A DNA stretch of 8,235 nt. Source: Proteiniphilum sp. UBA5267 (GTDB lineage Bacteria; Bacteroidota; Bacteroidia; Bacteroidales; Dysgonomonadaceae). Below, in pieces: positions 1 to 7,477 of this stretch. The stretch covers positions 4,822 to 13,056 of the forward strand of contig DHTF01000078.1 in NCBI GenBank assembly GCA_002411515.1, in the 5' to 3' direction. Position 1 is the first letter of the stretch, and the number at the start of each line of letters is the position of its first letter. A model generated the notes under the pieces. It was given only the letters and a program-made list of their open reading frames with translations, searched no databases and was not told the origin of the DNA. A program made the position numbers and the translations under genes.

Positions 1-183
1 ATTGAAGGTTATAGTGTTAATCTAAACAATTTTGGCACGCTGCGTCTCTCGCTTTCCAGTGAGGGAGTCAGCACTCCTGCCGAGTTCACGGCCGATAACA
101 TCAAGAATATGCGTGTCGTTTTTACACCGTCGCCCGAGTTTAAAAAAACATTGCAGGAAATGGCCTTTGAACAGGCAGAGTGA
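1..183 (+). CDS. HU-related (HU-HIG family) DNA-binding protein, 3' end only
   Basis: The last 60 codons of a gene that begins upstream of the window. The visible part contains GTLRLSLSSEGV, then PAEFTADNIKNMRVVFTP and a final EFKKTLQEMAFEQ. This matches the C-terminal half of the Bacteroidota HU-related 'histone-like' family (TIGR01201 / HU-HIG), where a glycine-centred turn leads into a beta strand with the pattern R-x-S-x-S-S-E-G-V, followed by a conserved F-T-x-x-N-I and V-x-F-T-P. Such proteins are small nucleoid-associated DNA binders of roughly 120-170 residues, related to HU/IHF. The N-terminal helical dimerisation part is outside the window, so integrity cannot be judged. The next gene starts 50-70 bases downstream with no terminator seen between them, so co-transcription is plausible. 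The family is recognised from memory of its motif and not from a search. Confidence 0.8.
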   Translation: MEGYSVNLNNFGTLRLSLSSEGVSTPAEFTADNIKNMRVVFTPSPEFKKTLQEMAFEQAE

Positions 184-251
184 TTCCGTAAAAAAAGCAA
201 ACCGGATATTGCTCAGGCACCGGAAAGATTGAATTGAAACAGCAGCACAAC

Positions 252-887
252 ATGACCACTTTACACAAACCTTTCTCGAAAAGATCTTCTCATAGCAGGC
301 AGACGCTGATGTTACATGCTTTGGGTTTTGTTTCGGGCGATCCTACGATCAGGATCGGCTATCCGTTTGTGTTTCATCCGGGTGTTCAGGTCACGGTATC
401 TGAACCGGGTAATGCAAAATGGGTCTACATGATGTTACCTGTGCCAAAAGGCAGTCTGATCACCGAAATTAAAGTGGCACATCATCGATCCGGTATTCAA
501 AGCAGGATCACCCATATCCGTCTAGTACAGCAGCGGGAACCAGTTGCTGCTGAAGTGGTACACGACGATTCCATAGCAGAAAACATACCCTCCATCTATG
601 TGATCAGTTCGTCCTGTCACGTGATAGCAGAGAAAAGTGTTTTGTTGAAGATATGCATGGAATTTGCCAATACCGACGACATGATTGAATTTGGTTCAAT
701 AGAAGTACAATATATTCCCAATTACGAAAAGACAACGACATCGGATGAGGGAGAGACAAAACGAAAGGAGGAGCGACCGATTTACACATTAAATAAGAAG
801 CAAACTATTAAAAACCAGCCAACCCTGGTCGATCTGTTTTTTAAGACAAAAAAGAAGAGAACAATTTCTAACATATCGAACACCTAA
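252..887 (+). CDS. Uncharacterised protein, beta-rich core with basic C-terminal tail
   Basis: I do not recognise this family. From the ATG at 252 it encodes 211 residues; an in-frame TTG at 234, six bases after GGAAAG, would give 217, and the next ATG is at 303 or later. I prefer the ATG because TTG starts are rare in Bacteroidota. No signal peptide or membrane segment is visible. Using the 217-residue numbering, residues 1-24 are basic and polar. Residues 36-163 have alternating hydrophobic patterning that suggests a beta-sandwich, including WVYMMLPVPKGSLITEIKV, a layout also seen in domains with a P-x-G-x-x-I-x-x-I edge strand. Residues 164-190 are a charged linker. The tail 190-217 holds QPTLVDLFF followed by KTKKKR. 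The gene follows an HU-related gene by under 70 bases and may share its transcript. The start of the next gene lies 39 bases downstream. Codon use looks less biased than in pnp or the ompA-like gene, which fits a weakly expressed accessory gene. A cytoplasmic, possibly nucleic-acid-associated role is only an inference from the neighbour and the tail. Confidence 0.7.
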   Translation: MTTLHKPFSKRSSHSRQTLMLHALGFVSGDPTIRIGYPFVFHPGVQVTVSEPGNAKWVYMMLPVPKGSLITEIKVAHHRSGIQSRITHIRLVQQREPVAAEVVHDDSIAENIPSIYVISSSCHVIAEKSVLLKICMEFANTDDMIEFGSIEVQYIPNYEKTTTSDEGETKRKEERPIYTLNKKQTIKNQPTLVDLFFKTKKKRTISNISNT

Positions 888-926
888 GTGAAATATTTTA
901 ATTATCATTTTTAAATTTTTTAGTGT

Positions 927-3752
927 ATGAAAAAAAAGTTATTTTTTAAGCTATTTATCTTTGCAGTAATCGGCGCGTTAGTGACCGTTACTTCTTGTAA
1001 AGATTACGATGAGGACATCAGCAGATTGGATACCGATCTCGCTGCTGCCGAAAGCTCGCTGCAAGCTGCTGTTACAGAGTTGAATTCTCTGAAAACGCAA
1101 ATTGCTGCTGCTGCTACCGATACCGAAGTTTCTCAGGCTGTTACGCAAGCCAAAAACGACGCTATCGCCGCCGCCAAGACCGAAGCCACAAACTTGCTCA
1201 ACACATTGAAAGGTGGTTATACTGGCACATTGAAGGATCTGAACGACGCCATTGTTGCTCAGGCTGCTTTGATCACAGTATTGCAGGGTAATGTAACCGC
1301 TTTGGGAACAGACCTGGATGCTGCAGAAGTACAAATAGCTGCCAACAAAGCTGCTATCGCTCTTCAACAAGCTATCCTGGACAAGTATTTCAATACAGCA
1401 AGTCCCGACGACATCCCTACTGCACTTGCCGCTATCAAAGCTGATCTTGCTGCAGCAAATGTGGATATCGATGCGCTTTCTGACAGAATCGACGATATCG
1501 ATGCTGCATTAAACGTATTGAATTTCGACAAGATCAATAACATGATCACCGAAATCAGCTTCGATTATGAAAATGATGATGTTTGGAAAAGATGGCGTAA
1601 TTTGAATTTCTCAACTGCTCCAGCAAAATTAACATGGACATTTGGCCAGGGTCTAGAAGGTGCGATCGCTTTTACAAAAGATGCTCGTATCCTTGATGCA
1701 GAACAGGTATTGGAAGTGAAGGTTAATCCTGCCACAGCCGACCTGAGTAAAATGCTTGATAAGATTTACCTGATTAGACGTGACGGAAACAACCAGATCA
1801 ATAACTACCTGGTGCCTGTCAAAGCTGAACGTTCTACCGCTTTGCGTGCCGCTCCTTCTGTTACCGGTCTTTGGAACATCACATTCAAGATGCCCGCTTC
1901 AGCCAATGTCGCTGCTATACCTGCGCTGACTGCTGACGGTGGTGGAAATTTCTATTTTGCACTGGCAATTGAAAATAGCGTTGACAACAGCGAAGTACCG
2001 GCTGAACGTTTTGTAATCTCTGACTTCTCGATTACTATCGATGCCAGTACAAAAACTCCTATTTATAATGATCAGGATGCTCCCGATGATTTGATTTTCT
2101 CAGTGAAGAAAGGTAGCGAAGCAGCTACTGCTTACAAGCCCCATACCACGATCAAGAATCGCTATGCCTTTACTGAAAATGCAATTCCGGCAAAGAAGGA
2201 TCAATTGTGGAGCACCGGCGTTTGGAATACAACCGCTACGCCTACTGCAGATGACGCTGCTGATGACAGGCTTTCACAAAATTTCTTCGGTGTTGAAGTT
2301 GGAAAGACTTTCAATGTGAAGCTGGACAATCCGACTGATGTATTTGCCTATTATATCGTACTCGATAAGGAATGGGCTGTAGAAAGTGCACCTTCAGAAT
2401 GGAATGCATGGAGCAGCTATGATATTGAAGGTATCAATAAGGTATACAAAGCTGACGAAGTGGCCAATATCCAGATTAACTCTACCTCAGCCAACGGTGA
2501 CATCATCGGTTTCCGCGTGGTAGCAGTCAACTACGATGGTACACTTGTGGATCCCGACGGAAAGTCGTTCTATACCTATGTGGGTGATGTCGCTGCAAGC
2601 GCACTCGCGTTCACTCAGACTATTACTGTACCTGTACCTACTGCAACAACCACCGTACCGACCAATACTCTGGCATTTGCACCTGCTGTAAACCTCGCCA
2701 ACGTAGGTTCTGCAACGTTCACCATGAACATCGGTCATAGTATTGTTCTGGGCAATGCAAATCTTGAGATGCTTGACGCCGCCAATGCGGTAACAGCTAA
2801 CTGGGCAGATGTGAAGAAACTCCGTATCATCGGTGTTGAACCGTCTGATCTGGCTGAAGGTGTTGTATACACGGGTACACTGACATTGAACAACACGTTG
2901 AACGTACCGTTCAGTACCACCAATATCACATTGACCAAGGTATTGCCGACATTCGACGGAACAGGTATCGGTTACAAGACCAGTATCCACCACGATGTGA
3001 ACGGTCAGCAGGTTATCTATGCATATCCGCTGCCAGGAACAATGGCATATAACCTTGCCAACGCATTGAACGGTATTGGTACTGACGGTGCTGGCTATCA
3101 GGTTGTGAATGTAAATACAACAACCAACTACCCAGCTGCTTCACTGCCTATATGGGATAATACAAATACCAATACCGCAGCCACTGTACCAGTTGCTGAA
3201 ATTGGAGTACCTTACGTACCCGCAGCTCAACCCGGACATGGTAAGATCTTTGATCTGAAACTGTCTAAGAATTTCGGTTATGTCCTTTATAACGGCACTG
3301 CTAATTACCTGGTATACTGGGCACCTGCTATCCCGATCAAGGCTGAATTCCGTTCGTTCGTACAGGATCTGAGCGACTGGCTGTACACTGGTACAAACCA
3401 AGCCAATACTCCTGCACTTAAATATGGAGCAAACCTGATAGGTTATCCAATGACCAGCATCAACGCCCTGCCACCGGCCGGTGCTCGTGTTGATCTTACC
3501 AATACTCCTGCTCTCCAGGATGGTAGAACATTCACTGTGACCGGTATTAGAGTATTGACAGGTGCAAACTTTGATGTGGTTAACGAATACTTCGTGCCCG
3601 CAATCAATGGTGCTGCATTTGATTTCACTGCTGTGATTACATCCACACCTGCCGGTCCAGTACCGACCAAGTTGGAAGTAACATTGACCGATAACTTCGG
3701 ACATGCTTATACCTTCGTTGTACCGAAAGTATTCAACATGACACTGAACTAA
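927..3752 (+). CDS. Large surface lipoprotein with coiled-coil N-terminus, S-layer-like candidate
   Basis: A 941-residue envelope protein. Residues 1-23 form a lipoprotein signal peptide (MKKK, then a hydrophobic core) ending in the lipobox TVTSC, with Cys24 the lipidated residue. The following KDYDED resembles the Lys/acidic lipoprotein export signal that places Bacteroidota lipoproteins on the cell surface. Residues about 30-205 are alanine-rich and helical with heptad-like spacing, probably a coiled-coil stalk. A region from about 210 to 375 (V266-NPATADLS, GLWNITFKM at 314-322) and the Thr/Asn/Val-rich rest to 941 look like serial beta domains. No Cys occurs after Cys24 and no catalytic motif is visible. 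The start is firm: ATG followed by AAA codons with no in-frame alternative that keeps the signal peptide. There is no Shine-Dalgarno sequence, and the 39-base upstream gap is very AT-rich without a clear TAnnTTTG element. A strong terminator follows, so it is probably a single-gene unit ahead of an OmpA-like gene. Size, composition and the pattern 'SCKDYD-coiled coil-VNP' recall major surface or S-layer proteins of Parabacteroides-like species. A generic surface adhesin is the alternative. Confidence 0.8.
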   Translation: MKKKLFFKLFIFAVIGALVTVTSCKDYDEDISRLDTDLAAAESSLQAAVTELNSLKTQIAAAATDTEVSQAVTQAKNDAIAAAKTEATNLLNTLKGGYTGTLKDLNDAIVAQAALITVLQGNVTALGTDLDAAEVQIAANKAAIALQQAILDKYFNTASPDDIPTALAAIKADLAAANVDIDALSDRIDDIDAALNVLNFDKINNMITEISFDYENDDVWKRWRNLNFSTAPAKLTWTFGQGLEGAIAFTKDARILDAEQVLEVKVNPATADLSKMLDKIYLIRRDGNNQINNYLVPVKAERSTALRAAPSVTGLWNITFKMPASANVAAIPALTADGGGNFYFALAIENSVDNSEVPAERFVISDFSITIDASTKTPIYNDQDAPDDLIFSVKKGSEAATAYKPHTTIKNRYAFTENAIPAKKDQLWSTGVWNTTATPTADDAADDRLSQNFFGVEVGKTFNVKLDNPTDVFAYYIVLDKEWAVESAPSEWNAWSSYDIEGINKVYKADEVANIQINSTSANGDIIGFRVVAVNYDGTLVDPDGKSFYTYVGDVAASALAFTQTITVPVPTATTTVPTNTLAFAPAVNLANVGSATFTMNIGHSIVLGNANLEMLDAANAVTANWADVKKLRIIGVEPSDLAEGVVYTGTLTLNNTLNVPFSTTNITLTKVLPTFDGTGIGYKTSIHHDVNGQQVIYAYPLPGTMAYNLANALNGIGTDGAGYQVVNVNTTTNYPAASLPIWDNTNTNTAATVPVAEIGVPYVPAAQPGHGKIFDLKLSKNFGYVLYNGTANYLVYWAPAIPIKAEFRSFVQDLSDWLYTGTNQANTPALKYGANLIGYPMTSINALPPAGARVDLTNTPALQDGRTFTVTGIRVLTGANFDVVNEYFVPAINGAAFDFTAVITSTPAGPVPTKLEVTLTDNFGHAYTFVVPKVFNMTLN

Positions 3753-3770
3753 TCATTCAATTGTATATTA

Positions 3771-3803
3771 AAAAAGGCGTCCATTTCTATGGACGTCTTT
3801 TTT
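3771..3803 (+). terminator. Rho-independent terminator of the surface lipoprotein gene
   Basis: GGCGTCCAT (3776-3784) pairs with ATGGACGTC (3789-3797) as a 9-bp stem containing one G-U pair, closed by the tetraloop TTCT and followed by six T (3798-3803). The five A before the stem can pair with the T tract, so it could also work on the minus strand. It lies 19 bases after the lipoprotein stop codon and separates this gene from the ompA-like gene. Confidence 0.92.
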
Positions 3804-3881
3804 CCTTTATAAATACTTGAAAAAAATTGCGAATGCGATGACATGAAAAACTTGAATAAACCGAATATAAAACCAACGAAT

Positions 3882-4976
3882 ATGAAAAATATGATGATGA
3901 TGGCTGCCGCATTTTTAGTGATTTCACTGGCAGCATTCTCTCAGGAAAGAGAAATAAAAGAGGAAGGCAAGACAATTTTTAAACCGCATGCTTACCTGCA
4001 ACTGCAGGGTGGAGCTGCTTACACACTGGGCGAAGCTGACTTTACGGATCTTATTTCACCGGCAGCAGCACTCAACCTTGGATATAACTTTACCCCCGTG
4101 TTCGGAATACGCCTGGGTGCCTCCGGATGGCAGGGAAAAGGTGGCTGGGTAGCACCGGCTCAGATATACAACTTCAATTTTGTACAGGGGAATCTCGACC
4201 TTGTACTGAATCTGAGATCACTCTTCTGCGGCTTCAATCCCGACAGGGTATTTAACCCCTACCTCTTCGCAGGAGGTGCATACGCTTATGGTTTCGATAA
4301 CGACGAAGCAAACGCGCTGAATACGGGTGGATACGAACTGGAATATCTCTGGAACGATACTAAAGGTTTCCCGGGTGGCCGCTTCGGACTGGGTCTCGAT
4401 TTTAAGCTGAACGATGCCGTGTCGCTGATACTCGAAGGAAACGCCAACGTGTTGTCGGATCACTTCAACTCCAAGAGAGCTGATAATCCCGACTGGCAGT
4501 TTAATGCACTGGCTGGGATTAAAATAAACCTGGGTAAAACCTATACCCGCACCGAACCGGTGTACTACGAACCACAACCGGCTCCGGCACCGGCTCCGGC
4601 ACCGAAGCCCGCACCCAAACCAGTACCGGCACCAGTAGTTGTAAAGGAATTCCCCGTGCTGCCAGCCATCTATTTTGCATTCGACAGTGATGTGGTAGAT
4701 ACCCAAAAGTATGCAACAGAACTAAACACCATCGTCTCCGCACTGAAAGAATTCGGTGATACCGACGTAACGATTACAGGTTATACAGACCACAAGGGAT
4801 CCAACGCCTACAACGACAAACTTTCTGTACGCAGGGCCGAAGCGGTGAAAAACTATCTCATCGGAGAAGGAATCAGTGCATCCAGACTATCAGTTTTGGG
4901 AGCAGGAGAGGACCCCAAAACCGAGGGTGAAGAAGCACTTACCATCAAAGCTCGTCGCGTGGAAGTAGCAAAATAA
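3882..4976 (+). CDS. OmpA family outer-membrane protein with Pro-Ala linker
   Basis: An outer-membrane porin-like protein that ties the outer membrane to peptidoglycan. From the ATG at 3882 it has 364 residues: a Sec signal peptide (MKNMMMM, hydrophobic core, AFS before Q21), a beta-barrel domain at about 28-225 with alternating aromatic and glycine strands, a Pro-Ala/Lys linker (about 230-252), and an OmpA/MotB peptidoglycan-binding domain (about 255-364). That domain carries PAIYFAFDSDVV, GYTDHKGS and LSVRRAEAV. Asp303 and Arg318 sit 15 residues apart, as do the diaminopimelate-contacting Asp271 and Arg286 of E. coli OmpA. The usual Asn of the terminal N-R-R-V-E motif is Ala (KARRVEV). An in-frame ATG at 3843 would add 13 polar residues before the signal peptide. 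I favour 3882 because it gives a normal signal peptide, but neither start has a Shine-Dalgarno sequence. It lies downstream of the lipoprotein terminator and ends at its own terminator, so it is probably monocistronic. A role as a partner or anchor for the upstream surface protein is inference. Confidence 0.93.
   Translation: MKNMMMMAAAFLVISLAAFSQEREIKEEGKTIFKPHAYLQLQGGAAYTLGEADFTDLISPAAALNLGYNFTPVFGIRLGASGWQGKGGWVAPAQIYNFNFVQGNLDLVLNLRSLFCGFNPDRVFNPYLFAGGAYAYGFDNDEANALNTGGYELEYLWNDTKGFPGGRFGLGLDFKLNDAVSLILEGNANVLSDHFNSKRADNPDWQFNALAGIKINLGKTYTRTEPVYYEPQPAPAPAPAPKPAPKPVPAPVVVKEFPVLPAIYFAFDSDVVDTQKYATELNTIVSALKEFGDTDVTITGYTDHKGSNAYNDKLSVRRAEAVKNYLIGEGISASRLSVLGAGEDPKTEGEEALTIKARRVEVAK
4579..4602 (+). 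repeat. 12-bp perfect tandem duplication in the OmpA linker
   Basis: CGGCTCCGGCAC occurs twice in direct succession (4579-4590, 4591-4602), encoding Pro-Ala-Pro-Ala units of the flexible linker between barrel and peptidoglycan-binding domain. The unit is a multiple of three, so gain or loss of copies would change linker length without breaking the frame. Confidence 0.85.
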
Positions 4977-5069
4977 AATATTGTCCGGAAAACAGAATTA
5001 AACAGATTACAATAACAAATTCAATCACTACATATCGCTGAGGTGCGATGGTTTAAATTCTTTTCCGGC

Positions 5070-5103
5070 AGCAGGAATGTCCCAAAGGCATTCCTGCTTT
5101 TTT
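5070..5103 (+). terminator. Rho-independent terminator of the ompA-like gene
   Basis: AGCAGGAATG (5070-5079) pairs perfectly with CATTCCTGCT (5089-5098), with a nine-base loop and a run of six T ending at 5103. It lies about 95 bases after the stop codon at 4976, leaving a rather long 3' UTR. The reverse complement has no strong T tract, so it acts on the plus strand. Confidence 0.92.
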
Positions 5104-5173
5104 ATATTAAATTCCATATAAATAGATACCATAATTTTATAAGCAGGATATCTCAATAAACCAAAACTTTGTG

Positions 5174-5181
5174 TAACTTTG
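5174..5181 (+). promoter_or_regulatory. Bacteroidota -7 promoter element for pnp
   Basis: TAACTTTG matches the Bacteroidota sigma-factor -7 consensus TAnnTTTG. It lies 36 bases before the pnp ATG, which predicts a short AT-rich leader of about 30 bases. No clear TTTG -33 element is present at the usual distance; the only nearby TTTG (5168-5171) is too close. The position right after the upstream terminator supports an independent pnp promoter. Confidence 0.55.
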
Positions 5182-5217
5182 TGGGATTTTAGATGTATAG
5201 AATAACAATTTTTATTT

Positions 5218-7392
5218 ATGACAAATCCAATAGTTAAGCGGATTATGCTGCCCGACGGCCGCGAAATCACGCTGGAAACGGGTAAACTGGCAAAACAGGC
5301 CGACGGATCCGTGACCCTTCGCATGGGCGACACGATGCTGCTGGCCACTGTTTGCGCAGCCAAAGATGCAACCCCGGGAACCGACTTTATGCCTTTACAG
5401 GTGGAATACAGGGAGAAGTTTGCCTCCGCAGGACGCTTTCCGGGCGGATTCCTGAAAAGAGAAGGCAGACCCTCAGACTCTGAAATACTCACGAGCAGGC
5501 TCATCGATCGTGCCTTGCGTCCTCTCTTCCCCGACGATTATCATGCCGATGTTTTTGTTAACGTGATCCTCTTCTCCTCCAACGGCGAAGATATGCCCGA
5601 TGCACTGGCAGGCCTCGCAGCCTCCGCCGCACTGGCCGTATCCGACATACCTTTTAATGGACCGATATCGGAAGTGCGCGTAGCACGCATCGACGGAAAA
5701 TTTGTCATAAACCCCACCTTCAGTGAACTGGCCAAAGCCGATATCGACATCATGGTGGGCGCCACCCTCGACAACATCATGATGGTAGAAGGCGAGATGA
5801 ACGAAGTGTCGGAAGCAGAGATGCTCGAAGCCATCAAAGTGGCACATGAGGAGATCAAAAAACACTGCCTGGCTCAGATAGAACTGACCGAAGCAGTGGA
5901 CAAAACAGTAAAGCGCACTTACAACCACGAAGATAACGACGAAGAACTTCGCAAACTGGTATGGGATAAATGCTACGGACGTGCCTATGAAGTGGCAGCT
6001 TCGCAGAATCCCAACAAACACCAGCGTATAGAGGCTTTTGAGGCCATTCTCGCCGATTTTCTGGAAGCGTTACCCGAACCGGAACGCGAAGAAAAAGCAC
6101 CGCTGGCCGGCCGCTACTACCACGAAGTGGAAAAAGAAGCAATGCGCCGTAGCATCCTCGACGAGGGTAAACGACTCGACGGACGCAAAACCACCGAGAT
6201 ACGCCCCATCTGGAGCGAGGTGGATTTTATCCCCGGCCCCCACGGATCGGCACTATTCACCCGCGGTGAAACACAGTCGCTCACGACCGTGACACTGGGT
6301 ACGAAACTCGATGAGAAGATGATCGACGATGCGCTGCTACACAGTTCAGAACGATTTTTACTGCATTATAACTTCCCTCCCTTCTCCACCGGCGAAGCCC
6401 GTCCGCAACGCGGTACCGGCCGTCGCGAGATCGGCCACGGAAACCTGGCACACCGCGCTCTAAAAAAAATGCTCCCACAGGGATATCCTTACGTGGTGCG
6501 TGTGGTATCTGACATCCTGGAATCAAACGGTTCCTCCTCCATGGCCACCGTCTGCGCGGGTACACTCGCTCTGATGGATGCCGGTGTGACCATCAAAAAA
6601 CCGGTCAGCGGCATCGCCATGGGATTGATCTCCGAAAACAAGGGTCAGAACTATGCCATCCTCTCCGATATTCTGGGTGACGAAGATCACCTGGGCGACA
6701 TGGACTTCAAGGTGTGCGGAACCAAAGACGGTATCACCGCCACACAGATGGACATCAAGGTGGACGGACTCTCCTTCGAGATTCTGGAAAAAGCACTGGC
6801 GCAGGCCAAGGCAGGTCGCGAACACATCATGGGCAAGATGATGGAAACGCTCTCCGAACCACGTGCCGACCTGAAACCGCATGCACCACGCATCGAAGTG
6901 ATCGAGATACCGAAAGACTACATCGGCGCCGTGATTGGCCCGGGTGGAAAAATCATCCAGGGTATCCAGGAAGAAACGGGTGCCACCATCACCATCGAGG
7001 AGATCGACAACAAGGGACGTGTAGAAGTATCTGCCACCAACAAGGCTTCCATCGATGCAGCCATGAACAAGATCAAGGGCATTGTGGCCGTTCCCGAAAT
7101 TGGCGAAGTATACGAAGCCACCGTGCGCTCGGTGATGCCCTACGGCGCTTTCTGCGAATTCCTGCCTGGAAAGGACGGATTGCTCCACATCTCCGAAATT
7201 GACTGGAAAAGACTTGAACGGGTGGAAGATGCCGGCATCAAGGAGGGCGACAAGATACAGGTGAAACTGATCGACATCGACCCGAGAACCGGGAAATTCA
7301 AACTCTCCCGCAAAGTATTGCTTCCGCGCCCCCCCAGAGAGGACAATCCGCGCGACGAACACCACGATCGTCCCCGTAGATCGGAAGATTAA
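5218..7392 (+). CDS. pnp: Polynucleotide phosphorylase (PNPase)
   Basis: A 724-residue homotrimeric 3'-5' exoribonuclease that degrades RNA by phosphorolysis to nucleoside diphosphates, and can add 3' tails in reverse; it is a core cytoplasmic RNA-decay enzyme. Length is close to the usual 700-720. Domains in order: first RNase PH-like domain (about 10-140, with [15 protein letters not shown]), linking helical domain (about 235-320), second catalytic RNase PH-like domain (about 322-540), KH domain (about 560-620, GPGG at 574-577) and S1 domain (about 628-700, PYGAFCEF and GLLHISEI). Active-site features are intact: [10 protein letters not shown] with Arg402-Arg403, the phosphate-binding SNGSSSMAT with Ser439-441, and [15 protein letters not shown] with metal-site Asp488 and Asp494. 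The last 25 residues are a charged Arg/Asp/His tail. The ATG at 5218 starts in the normal place for the family. There is no rpsO immediately upstream, unlike in enterobacteria, and promoter and terminator signals flank the gene, so it seems monocistronic. Confidence 0.98.
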   Translation: MTNPIVKRIMLPDGREITLETGKLAKQADGSVTLRMGDTMLLATVCAAKDATPGTDFMPLQVEYREKFASAGRFPGGFLKREGRPSDSEILTSRLIDRALRPLFPDDYHADVFVNVILFSSNGEDMPDALAGLAASAALAVSDIPFNGPISEVRVARIDGKFVINPTFSELAKADIDIMVGATLDNIMMVEGEMNEVSEAEMLEAIKVAHEEIKKHCLAQIELTEAVDKTVKRTYNHEDNDEELRKLVWDKCYGRAYEVAASQNPNKHQRIEAFEAILADFLEALPEPEREEKAPLAGRYYHEVEKEAMRRSILDEGKRLDGRKTTEIRPIWSEVDFIPGPHGSALFTRGETQSLTTVTLGTKLDEKMIDDALLHSSERFLLHYNFPPFSTGEARPQRGTGRREIGHGNLAHRALKKMLPQGYPYVVRVVSDILESNGSSSMATVCAGTLALMDAGVTIKKPVSGIAMGLISENKGQNYAILSDILGDEDHLGDMDFKVCGTKDGITATQMDIKVDGLSFEILEKALAQAKAGREHIMGKMMETLSEPRADLKPHAPRIEVIEIPKDYIGAVIGPGGKIIQGIQEETGATITIEEIDNKGRVEVSATNKASIDAAMNKIKGIVAVPEIGEVYEATVRSVMPYGAFCEFLPGKDGLLHISEIDWKRLERVEDAGIKEGDKIQVKLIDIDPRTGKFKLSRKVLLPRPPREDNPRDEHHDRPRRSED

Positions 7393-7417
7393 CAATTTTC
7401 AGACCATATCATCATTC

Positions 7418-7450
7418 AAAAGCGAACCCACAAGGTTCGCTTTTGTTTTT
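7418..7450 (+). terminator. Rho-independent terminator of pnp
   Basis: AAAAGCGAACC (7418-7428) pairs perfectly over 11 bp with GGTTCGCTTTT (7434-7444), with a five-base loop CACAA and then GTTTTT. It begins 25 bases after the pnp stop codon. The A-rich left arm means it may also terminate transcription from the opposite strand. Confidence 0.92.
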
Positions 7451-7477
7451 CCATAGAATCCAAGTTATTGAAATCGC

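Noticed and set aside
234..251. TTG start at 234 for the unknown gene
   Set aside because: A GGAAAG sits at a workable distance, but Bacteroidota rarely rely on Shine-Dalgarno pairing or TTG, and an ATG lies six codons in. Kept only as an alternative.
888..926. Promoter or invertible element before the surface lipoprotein, as in phase-variable S-layer genes
   Set aside because: The gap is only 39 AT-rich bases, with no clear TAnnTTTG element and no flanking inverted repeats of the kind used by site-specific invertases.
2487..3704. Minus-strand Cys-rich open frames (2487-2993 and 3141-3704) opposite the surface lipoprotein gene
   Set aside because: The many Cys and Tyr codons are the reverse of Ala and Val/Ile-rich sense codons. 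No promoter or family similarity was seen.
3798..3842. Promoter for the ompA-like gene in the TATAAATACTTG stretch
   Set aside because: It does not fit TAnnTTTG and overlaps the end of the upstream terminator region, so I cannot support a specific element.
5473..6021. 182-codon minus-strand open frame within pnp
   Set aside because: Same origin: an antisense shadow of biased pnp codons, with no plausible domain or upstream signals.
6714..7202. 162-codon plus-strand frame inside pnp
   Set aside because: It overlaps the KH and S1 region of pnp in another frame, with Arg/His-rich composition typical of frame-shifted reading.
7329..7335. C7 run near the 3' end of pnp as a frameshift or phase-variation site
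   Set aside because: The reading frame is intact across it, the domains are already complete, and a housekeeping enzyme tail is an unlikely contingency target.
6523..7395. 290-codon open frame on the minus strand opposite pnp
   Set aside because: It is fully antisense to a well-supported PNPase and its product is a low-complexity Phe/His/Val/Asp-rich shadow of the pnp codon pattern, with no family signature.
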